Of a DNA stretch of 64,000 nucleotides, positions 43,766 to 54,144 are shown piece by piece (the first letter of the stretch is position 1; the number at the start of each line of letters is the position of its first letter). Source of the stretch: Nitratireductor basaltis (GTDB lineage Bacteria; Pseudomonadota; Alphaproteobacteria; Rhizobiales; Rhizobiaceae); the NCBI RefSeq assembly GCF_000733725.1, contig NZ_JMQM01000002.1, positions 434,001 through 498,000 of the forward strand, read 5' to 3'. The position numbers and the translations under genes are program-made. The notes beneath the pieces were generated by a model. That model saw only the letters and a program-made list of their open reading frames with translations. It was not told the DNA's origin and did no database searches.

Positions 43766-44374
43766 TTGGGCGAAAACAAGCGGTTGCGGATCGTTGAAGG
43801 TGCGCTGAGGACCTTCCTCACCTATGGTTTTGCACGCACGACGATGGACGATATCGCGCAGGCGGCAGGTCTCTCCCGCCCGGCCCTCTATCTGGAATTT
43901 CGAAACAAGGCCGACATATTCCGCGCCGTGGGGCAGGACCTTCTGGAGCAGTCGAGCGCCAAGGCAAAAGAGGCATTGCGAGGATCGGGGTCGCTGCGCG
44001 AGCGCATTCTGGCCGCGCTGGATGCCGCGGTCTTCGATCTCATGGACGAGATCAACGCCTCGCCGCACGGTGTAGAGCTGGTGGATATGGAAAACCGCAT
44101 CGCCTCCGACATCGTGAGCGGTTGGCGCGATGTTCTCGTGGAGGCATTCACCCATGAGTTCGCATCAGCAGCTCGGAGGGAAGGTGTCGTGCTTGCGGAA
44201 AGGGGGCTTACGGCGGCGAGCCTGGCCGAGATGCTTCTGGACATGCTGGAAGGCATGCGGATGCGCGGCGAATGCGGTCCGGGCGCTCGAGAGGCCGCCG
44301 ACCGTATGCTGCTGCTTGCCGAAACGGCGATCGAATGCGCGCGGGACGCGCGGATGACCGAGGCTGCAGGTTAG
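43766..44374 (+). CDS. TetR/AcrR-family transcriptional regulator
   Basis: A 202-residue repressor with the TetR helix-turn-helix near residues 5-50 (VEGALRTFLTYGFARTTMDDIAQAAGLSRPALYLEFRNKADIF). The remaining helices form the ligand-binding dimer domain. It starts with TTG at 43766, with AAGG 7 nt upstream; no better in-frame start exists. It is divergent from the RND adaptor/pump genes and, as with AcrR and BepR, probably represses them; effector unknown. It is followed by a symmetrical hairpin in the gap with the next gene. Confidence 0.9.
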   Translation: MGENKRLRIVEGALRTFLTYGFARTTMDDIAQAAGLSRPALYLEFRNKADIFRAVGQDLLEQSSAKAKEALRGSGSLRERILAALDAAVFDLMDEINASPHGVELVDMENRIASDIVSGWRDVLVEAFTHEFASAARREGVVLAERGLTAASLAEMLLDMLEGMRMRGECGPGAREAADRMLLLAETAIECARDARMTEAAG

Positions 44375-44392
44375 TTTCAACGCGACAGACCA

Positions 44393-44423
44393 AATAGCGC
44401 CCCACCGGCGGCGGGGCGCTATT
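44393..44423. terminator. Hairpin between convergent tetR and DUF883-like gene
   Basis: An 11-bp perfect inverted repeat (44393-44403 and 44413-44423) with a 9-nt loop in the 68-bp gap between two convergent genes. There is a short TTTGG tail on the minus strand only. Likely a shared terminator, of moderate strength. Confidence 0.55.
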
Positions 44424-44442
44424 ATCAATCGGTGTTTGCAGC

Positions 44443-44760
44443 TTAGCGGCGCAGGAAGAAGGTTGCGGCCAGGCCAATGGCAACGAGCCCTGCAGCTGCA
44501 ACGCCTGCACTGGCAGCCGGATTGTCGCGCGCGGTGCGCTCAAGCCGGTGTGCGTTCTTGCGGATTTCGGGAAGAGCGGCGTTCAGATATTCGCGTAGCG
44601 TCTCTCCGAATTCCGCGCTCATGTGGCGAGTATCGTTGAAAGCGCGTGCGCTCTTGCGCGACATCTGCCGGCGCAGATCGGCCACTTCGCTGGAGAGGCT
44701 GGCAATCTGATCATGGAGATCATCAGCCATGGAATCCCGGTAGCGGTGCATGGAGGTCAT
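44443..44760 (-). CDS. DUF883/YqjD-like membrane-anchored protein
   Basis: A 105-residue protein with a charged N-terminal helical part (MADDLHDQIASLSSEVADLRRQMSRKSARAF) and a C-terminal glycine/alanine helix (NPAASAGVAAAGLVAIGLAATFFLRR) ending in the arginines typical of inner-membrane anchors. The layout resembles the DUF883 (ElaB/YqjD) proteins that attach ribosomes or other factors to the membrane during stationary phase, though sequence similarity is only general. ATG at 44760 has AAAGGA upstream; ATG 44730 is an alternative. Confidence 0.7.
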   Translation of the reverse strand: MTSMHRYRDSMADDLHDQIASLSSEVADLRRQMSRKSARAFNDTRHMSAEFGETLREYLNAALPEIRKNAHRLERTARDNPAASAGVAAAGLVAIGLAATFFLRR

Positions 44761-44913
44761 TTCCTTTCATGTTCCCAACTGCGAAGGAAACGGCGCATCG
44801 GGCTCGTGGTTCCATCATCTTCCGGAGCGTGGTGTCACGGGAGCGACCATTGACATTCACACCTCGCTCAGCCACCTGAAGGCCTTGAGCGGCTTGAACA
44901 AGCGGAATGTGCC

Positions 44914-46176
44914 ATGAGCGGCAATTGCCTCCCGAACTACCTCGACAAACCTTTCCCACGGCGCCCTTCGGTGAATGTGGATGTGGGTGGCGTCACCGTG
45001 GGCAGTGATGCGCCGGTGGTTGTCCAGTCGATGACCAATACGGACACTGCCGATATCGATGCGACGGTCGCACAGGTTGCCGCATTGCATCGCGCAGGTT
45101 CGGAGATCGTGCGCATCACCGTTGACCGTGACGAGGCAGCGGCTGCGGTTCCGAAAATCCGCGAGCGGCTTGAGCGCGTTGGCGTGGATGTGCCGCTGGT
45201 CGGTGACTTCCACTATATCGGCCACAAGCTTCTCGCCGATCATCCGGCTTGTGCGGAGGCGCTGGCAAAGTACCGGATCAATCCGGGCAATGTCGGCTTC
45301 AAGGACAAGAAGGACAAACAGTTCGCCGCGATCATCGAGACCGCGATCCGCTACGACAAGCCGGTGCGCATCGGGGTGAACTGGGGCTCGCTCGATCAGG
45401 AGCTTCTTACGCGCCTGATGGATGAGAACCAGACAAACGGTTCTCCGATGACCGCGCAGGAAGTGACGCGGGAGGCGATTGTCCAGTCGGCATTGCTCTC
45501 AGCGGAACTGGCCGAGGAGATCGGCCTGCCGCGCGAGCGCATCATTTTGTCGGCCAAGGTCAGCCAGGTGCAGGATCTGGTCGCCGTCTACACAGAGCTG
45601 GCAAAGCGCAGCAATCATGCTCTTCATCTTGGTCTGACGGAAGCAGGCATGGGGTCGAAAGGCATCGTTGCCTCGTCGGCCGCGATGGGCATCCTGCTTC
45701 AGCAGGGGATCGGCGACACGATCCGCATTTCGCTGACGCCCGAACCTGGCGGTGACCGCACGCGTGAAGTGCAGGTTGCTCAGGAACTTCTGCAGACCAT
45801 GGGCTTCAGGCAGTTCGTGCCCGTGGTTGCTGCCTGCCCCGGCTGTGGGCGCACGACCTCAACAGTCTTCCAGGAACTGGCGCAGAAGATCCAGAACGAC
45901 ATTGCCCGCAACATGCCGGTCTGGCGCGAGCGCTATCCCGGGGTTGAAGCCCTGAAAGTCGCCGTGATGGGCTGCATCGTCAATGGACCGGGCGAATCCA
46001 AGCATGCCGATATTGGCATCTCGCTGCCGGGCACCGGCGAGACACCGGCTGCACCGGTCTTTATCGACGGCAAGAAGGCTGCAACCCTCCGCGGGCCTGA
46101 AATTGCGCAGGACTTCGAGAAGATGGTCGGCGAATATATCGAGCAGCGTTTCGGGCAGCAGGCGGCGGCCGAGTAA
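44914..46176 (+). CDS. ispG: 4-hydroxy-3-methylbut-2-en-1-yl diphosphate synthase (IspG/GcpE)
   Basis: A 420-residue [4Fe-4S] enzyme making HMBPP from MEcPP in the non-mevalonate pathway. TIM-barrel motifs [16 protein letters not shown] and [12 protein letters not shown] are at the N-terminus; cluster cysteines are in [13 protein letters not shown] and [11 protein letters not shown] near the C-terminus. Length and motifs are standard for the bacterial short form. Its product feeds isoprenoid synthesis, for which a prenyl diphosphate synthase is encoded at 48830-49744. The Shine-Dalgarno is weak. It is followed convergently by the hybrid kinase gene. Confidence 0.95.
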   Translation: MSGNCLPNYLDKPFPRRPSVNVDVGGVTVGSDAPVVVQSMTNTDTADIDATVAQVAALHRAGSEIVRITVDRDEAAAAVPKIRERLERVGVDVPLVGDFHYIGHKLLADHPACAEALAKYRINPGNVGFKDKKDKQFAAIIETAIRYDKPVRIGVNWGSLDQELLTRLMDENQTNGSPMTAQEVTREAIVQSALLSAELAEEIGLPRERIILSAKVSQVQDLVAVYTELAKRSNHALHLGLTEAGMGSKGIVASSAAMGILLQQGIGDTIRISLTPEPGGDRTREVQVAQELLQTMGFRQFVPVVAACPGCGRTTSTVFQELAQKIQNDIARNMPVWRERYPGVEALKVAVMGCIVNGPGESKHADIGISLPGTGETPAAPVFIDGKKAATLRGPEIAQDFEKMVGEYIEQRFGQQAAAE

Positions 46177-46212
46177 CCGCACCCGGTCAAAGCTGCATGA
46201 ATGGCGGCAGCG

Positions 46213-48732
<2,520 letters not shown>

Positions 48733-48783
48733 GAATCGCCCCACTAACCCCTTGTTCCCGGGAGCTAAAATCGAGCAATCCGA

Positions 48784-48798
48784 TTAAGCCGTGATTAA
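48784..48798 (-). promoter_or_regulatory. CtrA-type box upstream of the hybrid kinase
   Basis: TTAA-GCCGTGA-TTAA, read on the plus strand, is a perfect TTAA-N7-TTAA CtrA consensus about 52 bp upstream of the kinase start codon. A GANTC site (GAATC, 48733-48737) lies right against the start codon. Both are cell-cycle signals in alphaproteobacteria; not tested here. Confidence 0.6.
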
Positions 48799-48829
48799 CG
48801 CCGCGTCACCTTGTTCCGTAAACTGCAGC

Positions 48830-49744
48830 CTAGTGCTGCCGATCCGCAACGAAGCGTGCCGCCAGGCGCAAGACCGCAGCTTTTTCGCCAAATGGAAGGA
48901 GTAGCTGCTCTGCCTGTTCGACAAGACCGGCAAGCTGTCGGCGGGCCCATTGCTCGCCGTTCATGGCAACGAGCGTTGCCTTGCCGGCGGCCGCGTCCTT
49001 GCCGGTTGCCTTACCCATCTGTTCTGCGCTGGAGGTGACGTCCAGCAGATCATCGGCCAACTGGAAGGCAAGGCCGATGATTTCACCAAACTGGATCAGA
49101 TGCTCGCGCTGGCGTTCGTCGGCGCCGCCTATCAATGCACCGGCCTCGCAGGCGAAGCGGATCAATGCACCGGTCTTCATGGCCTGCAGCAGGATGACGC
49201 CCTGCTCATCGGGTGCAGATTTCTCAGCCAGCAGATCAAGGGACTGTCCGCCGGTCATCCCGCCAAGGCCCGCCGCGCGCGCCAGCTTCTTCACCAGGTC
49301 GACCTGCACGATCGGCGAGAGCTGCGTTTTCTCGTCGGTGATGATGTCGAAAGCATAGGTCAGCAGGCTGTCGCCTGCCAGGATGGCGTCAGCCTCGTTG
49401 AAGGCGCGGTGGACGGTTGGCTGGCCGCGCCGATAATCGTCATCGTCCATTGCAGGCAGGTCATCATGGATGAGCGAATAGCAATGCACGCATTCCAGTG
49501 CGGCGGCCACGCGCAGGGCTGCATGATGGCCGGCGTCGAAGAGGCAGGCAGTCTCCACCAGGAGGAAGGGGCGCAGCCGTTTTCCTCCATTGAGAACCCC
49601 GTGGCGCATGGCTGCCAACAGCCCCTGGGGGCGTGCCAGTTCTCCGTCTCTTGGGCGGGCGCTCAGGAGTTCCCTGAGAAGGGCATCCATTTCTTCTGCA
49701 CGCAGTGCAAGAAGTGCTTCGAAGGGTGGGGCTGTCTCATCCAT
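48830..49744 (-). CDS. ispA: Prenyl diphosphate synthase (farnesyl diphosphate synthase type)
   Basis: About 304 residues, the length of bacterial IspA. The first Asp-rich motif is [14 protein letters not shown] (DDxxxxD type, with the preceding residues determining chain length) and the second is [19 protein letters not shown] and the GGQSLDL helix are typical. It condenses IPP with DMAPP and GPP to give FPP, feeding undecaprenol and quinone synthesis. The frame opens with TTG at 49780 (12 residues longer); ATG 49744 was chosen although it lacks a clear Shine-Dalgarno, so the start is uncertain. Chain length (C15 vs C20) is not certain. It is divergent from mtgA. Confidence 0.9.
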   Translation of the reverse strand: MDETAPPFEALLALRAEEMDALLRELLSARPRDGELARPQGLLAAMRHGVLNGGKRLRPFLLVETACLFDAGHHAALRVAAALECVHCYSLIHDDLPAMDDDDYRRGQPTVHRAFNEADAILAGDSLLTYAFDIITDEKTQLSPIVQVDLVKKLARAAGLGGMTGGQSLDLLAEKSAPDEQGVILLQAMKTGALIRFACEAGALIGGADERQREHLIQFGEIIGLAFQLADDLLDVTSSAEQMGKATGKDAAAGKATLVAMNGEQWARRQLAGLVEQAEQLLLPFGEKAAVLRLAARFVADRQH

Positions 49745-49866
49745 GGGCGGAGCGATGCCGTCAAAACGTTGTGCGGTCAAGTGCGGCTGGCGTGAGCCGA
49801 GCGTCTTGTGCGTTGCCAGAGAAGACGCGCAGGGCTATCGAAGGGCTGGCAAGGGGGAAAAGGTCC

Positions 49867-50613
49867 GTGGCTGCACCACAGGTGGAAGGCGAGAAAAGGC
49901 AGGTTCGACGACGGCGCAAGAAGAATGCTCAACGCCGTCCCTTGCGGCGCGTGCTGCGATATGGGCTGCTGACGGTACTTGCGCTGCTGGCGCTGCCGGT
50001 CCTGCTCAGCCTGCTGTACCGAATTTCCTGGGTGCATCCGGTTTCCACGCTCATGGTGAAGGACCTTGTCACGCTGCAGGGCTATACGCGGCAATGGACT
50101 TCCATTGACGATGTGGCACCGGTGGCGGTCCATTCCGTGATCATGTCCGAAGACGGACGTTTCTGTTCGCATTCCGGAGTGGACTGGGAAGCGCTGAACA
50201 CGGTGATCGAAGACGCGCTGCAGGGCGAGAAGGCAAGGGGTGCCTCGACCATCTCGATGCAGACGGTGAAGAACCTCTATCTGTGGCAGGGGCGGTCCTT
50301 CGTGCGAAAGGCGATGGAGGTGCCGCTGGCGCTCTATTTCGACGCAGTCGTATCGAAGAAGCGCCTTATGGAAATCTATCTGAACATTGCCGAATGGGGG
50401 CCTGATCTGTACGGAATTGAAGCCGCGGCCCAACATCATTTCGGGCGCAGTGCCGCAAATCTCACCGCAAGGCAAGCAGCCTTGCTGGCGGTCACGTTGC
50501 CGAATCCGGCAGAGCGAAACCCGGCCCGGCCCGGCCCCGGTCTCTCGCGTCTTGCCGGTCTGATAGAACGTCGCGCGGCCAAGGCCGGTGGCTATGTGGG
50601 ATGCGTCAGGTGA
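49867..50613 (+). CDS. mtgA: Monofunctional peptidoglycan transglycosylase
   Basis: A 248-residue glycosyltransferase family 51 enzyme with an N-terminal Arg/Lys-rich tail, one transmembrane helix ([20 protein letters not shown]) and the transglycosylase domain with catalytic Glu in [17 protein letters not shown] and the [16 protein letters not shown] and [10 protein letters not shown] motifs. It polymerises glycan strands from lipid II at the outer face of the inner membrane. GTG at 49867 has an excellent AAGGGGGAAAAGG upstream and gives normal length; the frame stays open to 49705 through the ispA promoter. A hypothetical gene follows 13 nt later. Confidence 0.93.
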   Translation: MAAPQVEGEKRQVRRRRKKNAQRRPLRRVLRYGLLTVLALLALPVLLSLLYRISWVHPVSTLMVKDLVTLQGYTRQWTSIDDVAPVAVHSVIMSEDGRFCSHSGVDWEALNTVIEDALQGEKARGASTISMQTVKNLYLWQGRSFVRKAMEVPLALYFDAVVSKKRLMEIYLNIAEWGPDLYGIEAAAQHHFGRSAANLTARQAALLAVTLPNPAERNPARPGPGLSRLAGLIERRAAKAGGYVGCVR

Positions 50614-50626
50614 AGGAGCGTGCGGA

Positions 50627-51037
50627 ATGGTGAAACGCGGCGCATCCATTGGCTTCTTCGGACGGTTCGGCCGCTCGCAGGACATGCGAAATCTCGACCG
50701 CGCCCTGCGCTTCTCGGGCCTGCATCCAGCGCAGGTTCCTGAAGGGGTGAAGCTTGCTGCCGTCGGCATCATCGCAGGTGAAGGGGAGGGTGAACCTCCC
50801 GATTCGGCCTATCCGCCTGCCGGCGAATTGATGGCTTTGTGTGCCTTGGGTGAAGAGCATTTTGCGCATGAGAATGGTCAGGCTCGAACGGAAAGTGCCC
50901 GCAACCGGCTGGAACGGGCGCTTGAGGAAGGTGAGGGGATAGATGCCGAACTCATTCTGCTTCTGCTGCACGCGAAGCTGATCCACCCGGTTACAGTCGA
51001 TCAGTATGATCTGCGTGCAGTGGAGCGCGGAGATTAA
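50627..51037 (+). CDS. Conserved-looking hypothetical protein behind mtgA
   Basis: A 136-residue cytoplasmic protein with no signal peptide or membrane segment. The N-terminal part ([28 protein letters not shown]) is basic and the C-terminal half strongly helical and acidic ([41 protein letters not shown]). I recognise no family. ATG at 50627 has GGAG in the mtgA stop region, so translation is coupled to mtgA; it may be in an operon with mtgA. It is followed by rpmF. Presence of a good start, codon use like its neighbours and operon position support a real gene. Confidence 0.75.
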   Translation: MVKRGASIGFFGRFGRSQDMRNLDRALRFSGLHPAQVPEGVKLAAVGIIAGEGEGEPPDSAYPPAGELMALCALGEEHFAHENGQARTESARNRLERALEEGEGIDAELILLLLHAKLIHPVTVDQYDLRAVERGD

Positions 51038-51200
51038 CTGCCGGCGAAAGAGCCGTTGGCAGCAAAAACATGGGCTCACCTACTGGCCAAAGCTGCAATT
51101 GCAGTGTATAGGCGAGCCGAATTCAGATACCCGACTGGCTTTGCGGGGCACCCTGGATGGGGGCCGCAGGGCCGGTTTGACCGAATATCGGAGCAGAACA

Positions 51201-51383
51201 ATGGCTGTACCTAAAAGGAAAACGACGCCGTCCAAGCGCGGCATGCGCCGCTCGGCAGATGCGCTGAAGAACCCGACCTATGTCGAGGACAAGAATTCCG
51301 GCGAACTGCGCCGCCCGCACCATGTGGACCTGAAGTCCGGCATGTATCGCGGTCGCCAGGTTCTCCAGCCGAAGGACGCGTAA
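51201..51383 (+). CDS. rpmF: 50S ribosomal protein L32
   Basis: A 60-residue L32 protein ([22 protein letters not shown], then the [16 protein letters not shown] end). The N-terminal [18 protein letters not shown] is universal. This version lacks the zinc-binding cysteines and is the C-minus type. GGAG precedes the ATG, and a strong terminator follows. It is not next to the fatty acid genes (plsX, fabH) that accompany rpmF in many other bacteria. Confidence 0.96.
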   Translation: MAVPKRKTTPSKRGMRRSADALKNPTYVEDKNSGELRRPHHVDLKSGMYRGRQVLQPKDA

Positions 51384-51413
51384 GCTTCCTTTCCGGCAGT
51401 GTAGCGTTTCAGA

Positions 51414-51442
51414 AAAGACCGGTCCTTGTGGCCGGTCTTTTT
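51414..51442. terminator. Bidirectional intrinsic terminator between rpmF and phaR
   Basis: AAAGACCGG (51414-51422) pairs with CCGGTCTTT (51432-51440) around a 9-nt loop; a T-run follows on both strands. It lies 31 bp after rpmF and 39 bp after the end of convergent phaR. Confidence 0.92.
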
Positions 51443-51480
51443 GCGTTTTCGGAATATATCGGATTGTTTGGCGTGCAGCC

Positions 51481-52104
51481 TTAGTCGCGACCCATGGAGT
51501 CGAGCTTTCGCTGCATTGCGGCAATCTGCTCGCGCAGATCGTTGAGGTCGTCCTGAGCGCCTTCCCTCGTAGGCGCAGCCGTTCGCTCATCCTCATTCGT
51601 CGATGAATGATTGGCGGTGGGCGATGGGGCAGGCGCGAACATCTGCATGGCGCTCTGGAACATCTCCAGATTGCGGCGCGTCTGCTCCTCGATCATTTTC
51701 ATGGGCGCAGAAAAATCCATCATGTCCGCATGCTTGCCGCCGAAGGCTTTCTGCATGTGCTCGCGCATGCGTTCCTGCTCCTTGGAGAAGGCCTGCATGG
51801 ACTGTTCCAGAAAGCTCGGCACGACCATCTGCATCTGGTCGCCGTAGAAGGCGATAAGCTGGCGCAGGAAGGAGATGGGCAGCATGTTCTGCCCGTCCTT
51901 GTCGTTTTCGAGTTCGAATATGATCTGGGTCAGAACGGTGTGTGTGATGTCATTGCCGGTCTTGGCGTCCTGCACGACGAATTCCTCGTCGCGCTTGACC
52001 ATTTCCGCAAGGTCCTCAAGCGTCACATAGGTGCTGGTTCCAGTATTGTAGAGGCGCCGGTTCGCATATTTCTTGATGACGACCGGATCGTCCTTCTCTG
52101 GCAT
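51481..52104 (-). CDS. phaR: Polyhydroxyalkanoate synthesis repressor PhaR
   Basis: A 207-residue PhaR. The family N-terminal domain is present: VVIKKYANRRLYNTGTSTYVTLEDLAEMVKRDEEFVVQDAKTGNDIT, followed by the PHB-accumulation domain and a helical Met/Gln-rich region (EQERMREHMQKAFGG) and a short coiled coil at the end. PhaR binds PHB granules and represses phasin and other genes until granules appear. GGAGGG precedes the ATG. It is transcribed divergently from phaA with 219 bp between, a layout known for alphaproteobacterial PHB clusters. Confidence 0.95.
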   Translation of the reverse strand: MPEKDDPVVIKKYANRRLYNTGTSTYVTLEDLAEMVKRDEEFVVQDAKTGNDITHTVLTQIIFELENDKDGQNMLPISFLRQLIAFYGDQMQMVVPSFLEQSMQAFSKEQERMREHMQKAFGGKHADMMDFSAPMKMIEEQTRRNLEMFQSAMQMFAPAPSPTANHSSTNEDERTAAPTREGAQDDLNDLREQIAAMQRKLDSMGRD

Positions 52105-52323
52105 CCTCGACCCTCCCTGGCGCTTTTTTAGGCAAGCTTCGCGATCTGTCCTGCCCTTTGGGTGCAGGATATGCGAAAGAATGCGGCAAATGAAAGCGGT
52201 TTATACGCAGTGCAGCAAAGCCGCTTTGCCGCTGGCCTAAAAACTGGTCATGGCGCTGCCTTTTGATTGACCGGAACAGACGCCCATATATCCTCCGGAA
52301 CGACCTATTCTCAGGAGTTGAAG

Positions 52324-53514
52324 ATGGACAAAGCGAATTCGATTGTCATTGCGAGTGCAGCGCGTACGCCTGTCGGTTCTTTCAATGGCTCCTTTGCCCA
52401 TACTCCGGCTCACGAGCTTGGTCGCACCGTGATCGAGGCGCTGCTTGAGCGAGCTGGCGTGGATGCAGCAGAAGTGGATGAAGTCATCCTCGGTCAGGTG
52501 CTTACGGCCGGGCAGGGGCAGAATCCCGCTCGACAGGCTGCCGTGAATGCAGGCTTGCCGATCGAGACAACCGCCTGGGGCATCAATCAGGTCTGTGGCT
52601 CGGGTTTGCGGGCGGTCGCAATCGGCATGCAACAGATCGTTTGCGGTGACGCGCAGGTGGTTATTGCCGGCGGGCAGGAATCCATGTCGCTCGCACCTCA
52701 TTGCGCGCATCTGCGCAGCGGAGTGAAGATGGGTGATTTCCAGATGATCGACACCATGATCCGGGATGGATTGTGGGATGCCTTCAACGGCTATCACATG
52801 GGTGTCACGGCGGAAAATGTCGCTGAGAAGTTTCAGATCTCGCGTGAGGAGCAGGACGCATTCGCGCTTGCTTCCCAGAACAAGGCGGAAGCCGCGCAAA
52901 AGGCAGGCCGCTTCAGGGATGAGATCGTTCCCGTCACGCTCTCGAGCCGCAAGGGTGAGGTGAAGGTTGATGAGGACGAGTATATTCGTCACGGCGCCAC
53001 TCTCGAGGCGATGCAGAAGCTGCGGCCGGCTTTTTCGAAAGACGGGTCGGTTACGGCCGGCAATGCATCCGGTCTGAATGATGGCGCAGCCGGCGTGCTC
53101 CTGATTAGCGAGGCGGAGGCTCAGCGTCGCGGGCTGAAGCCCCTTGCGCGCATTGCGTCCTGGGCCACTGCGGGGGTCGATCCGCAGATCATGGGCACCG
53201 GCCCCATCCCCGCTTCAAGACGAGCACTCGAAAAGGCTGGCTGGAAGGTAGGCGACCTTGATCTGGTGGAAGCCAACGAGGCCTTCGCCGCTCAGGCCTG
53301 CGCAGTCAACCGGGACATGGGCTGGGATCCGGAGATCGTGAACGTGAATGGCGGGTCGATCGCCATTGGTCATCCGATCGGAGCTTCCGGTGCAAGGGTG
53401 CTGAACACGCTGCTGCACGAGCTGCGGCGCCGTGGCGGCGGCAAGGGTCTTGCGACCCTTTGCATTGGCGGCGGCATGGGTGTTGCCATGTGTGTTGAAG
53501 TCTTCGAGGGCTAA
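52324..53514 (+). CDS. phaA: Acetyl-CoA C-acetyltransferase
   Basis: A 396-residue thiolase that condenses two acetyl-CoA to acetoacetyl-CoA. The active-site cysteine is in [12 protein letters not shown], the His in [17 protein letters not shown], and the second Cys in [24 protein letters not shown] is also typical. Biosynthetic thiolase I type. ATG at 52324 has AGGAG upstream. The neighbouring phaR implies a role in PHB synthesis, hence phaA. The usual partner phaB (acetoacetyl-CoA reductase) is not directly downstream: 630 bp of non-coding DNA follow. Confidence 0.94.
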   Translation: MDKANSIVIASAARTPVGSFNGSFAHTPAHELGRTVIEALLERAGVDAAEVDEVILGQVLTAGQGQNPARQAAVNAGLPIETTAWGINQVCGSGLRAVAIGMQQIVCGDAQVVIAGGQESMSLAPHCAHLRSGVKMGDFQMIDTMIRDGLWDAFNGYHMGVTAENVAEKFQISREEQDAFALASQNKAEAAQKAGRFRDEIVPVTLSSRKGEVKVDEDEYIRHGATLEAMQKLRPAFSKDGSVTAGNASGLNDGAAGVLLISEAEAQRRGLKPLARIASWATAGVDPQIMGTGPIPASRRALEKAGWKVGDLDLVEANEAFAAQACAVNRDMGWDPEIVNVNGGSIAIGHPIGASGARVLNTLLHELRRRGGGKGLATLCIGGGMGVAMCVEVFEG

Positions 53515-53706
53515 TCGCCATATTCGGGCGCCAGCGATCTGGCGGGAGCTTCGAATTCCCGCCGGATCACACGCTTCCTATTTAACTTTTGCCTCTCCTG
53601 TTGCTGTCCCGTTTTGGGGCAAGTCGCTTCTTGGAGTTCGTCCTGTTCCACAATGTTTGGCGGACTTTCGGTGGAAAGCCTGTTGATAGCTGGTGGAAAA
53701 CACTAC

Positions 53707-53787
53707 ATCTTGTAGTGAACATACAGGGAACATGCGCGAACAGCCGATTCGTCGCCGATTCGTTCTTCCTTTGGCCGCTTTGTTAAT
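53707..53787. repeat. Duplicated 81-bp element, copy 1
   Basis: Aligns without gaps to 53978-54058, about 70% identical by my hand count, with a 24-bp perfectly identical block (53742-53765 matching 54013-54036). Both copies begin ATCTTGT and end TTGTTAAT at the same offsets. Confidence 0.75.
53717..53731. promoter_or_regulatory. SOS-box-like GAAC-N7-GAAC
   Basis: GAAC-ATACAGG-GAAC matches the alphaproteobacterial LexA site GAACN7GAAC (GTTCN7GTTC), and both arms are followed by A as in known sites. No LexA-regulated gene lies close by; the next gene starts at 54145. Confidence 0.5.
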
Positions 53788-53998
53788 CGGAACCGCTGGC
53801 GGCCTTCCGAATGGGTTAACCAGTTGTTAGGAAAACCTAACGCTTTCAAGGATTTCAGATTTTCTGCCCCGTCGCGGCAGACGTTCCGCCCGCAAAAGTT
53901 AACGACCAAAGGTCAATCCCGACATCTGGAGAACTTGCTCGATCAGCATCTGCTCCATATCTTGTGGACCCGTCCATATCTTGTGGTGAACAAAAGCG

Positions 53999-54043
53999 GA
54001 ATCCGGCCTGGAAGCCGATTCGTCGCCGATTCGTTCCAGACTC
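53999..54043. promoter_or_regulatory. Cluster of GANTC methylation sites
   Basis: GANTC, the CcrM methyltransferase site, occurs at 53999, 54017, 54028 and 54039; the last three are exactly 11 bp apart. Two more at 53746 and 53757 are in copy 1 of the repeat. Such sites are generally sparse in alphaproteobacterial genomes and concentrate in cell-cycle promoters. Confidence 0.7.
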
Positions 54044-54047
54044 GTTC
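54033..54047. promoter_or_regulatory. SOS-box-like GTTC-N7-GTTC
   Basis: GTTC-CAGACTC-GTTC, the reverse-complement form of GAAC-N7-GAAC, overlaps the third 11-bp-spaced GANTC site, 98 bp before the helicase start. Could be LexA-controlled or simply reflect the repetitive GTTC motif. Confidence 0.4.
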
Positions 54048-54144
54048 CAATTGTTAATGCTGCGGGTTTTTGCCTTTTGCTCTTTGGTCGCCATCCTATA
54101 TGTCTAGCGCGGGCGCGCGCCGCCTGGCAGTGAAAAGGCTTTGG

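Larger units (their letters stand above)
53978..54058. repeat. Duplicated 81-bp element, copy 2
   Basis: Partner of 53707-53787. Also contains a repeat of its own start: CCATATCTTGTGG occurs at 53955-53967 and 53975-53987. This copy ends 86 bp before the helicase start codon. Confidence 0.75.
53515..54144. other. Structured non-coding region between phaA and the helicase gene
   Basis: About 630 bp with no supportable gene. It contains a duplicated segment (53707-53787 and 53978-54058), GANTC sites in a row (53999-54043), SOS-box-like GAAC-N7-GAAC and GTTC-N7-GTTC elements, a 7-bp inverted repeat CACTACA-TCT-TGTAGTG (53701-53717), GTTAGG-AAAA-CCTAAC (53826-53841) and a partial CtrA-like TTAA-N7-TTAG (53816-53830). 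It probably controls the downstream helicase gene; an RNA gene cannot be excluded, but no terminator-like hairpin with T-run is seen. Confidence 0.6.

Noticed and set aside
53824-54057. 77-codon plus-strand frame in the intergenic region
   Set aside because: TTG start without ribosome-binding site, no homology recalled, and it lies across the repeats.
53515-54144. Possibility of a chromosomal replication origin
   Set aside because: Although TGTTGATAG and GGTGGAAA words resemble DnaA-type motifs, no perfect DnaA box or parAB/hemE-type neighbours are present; gene context is not that of a Hyphomicrobiales origin.
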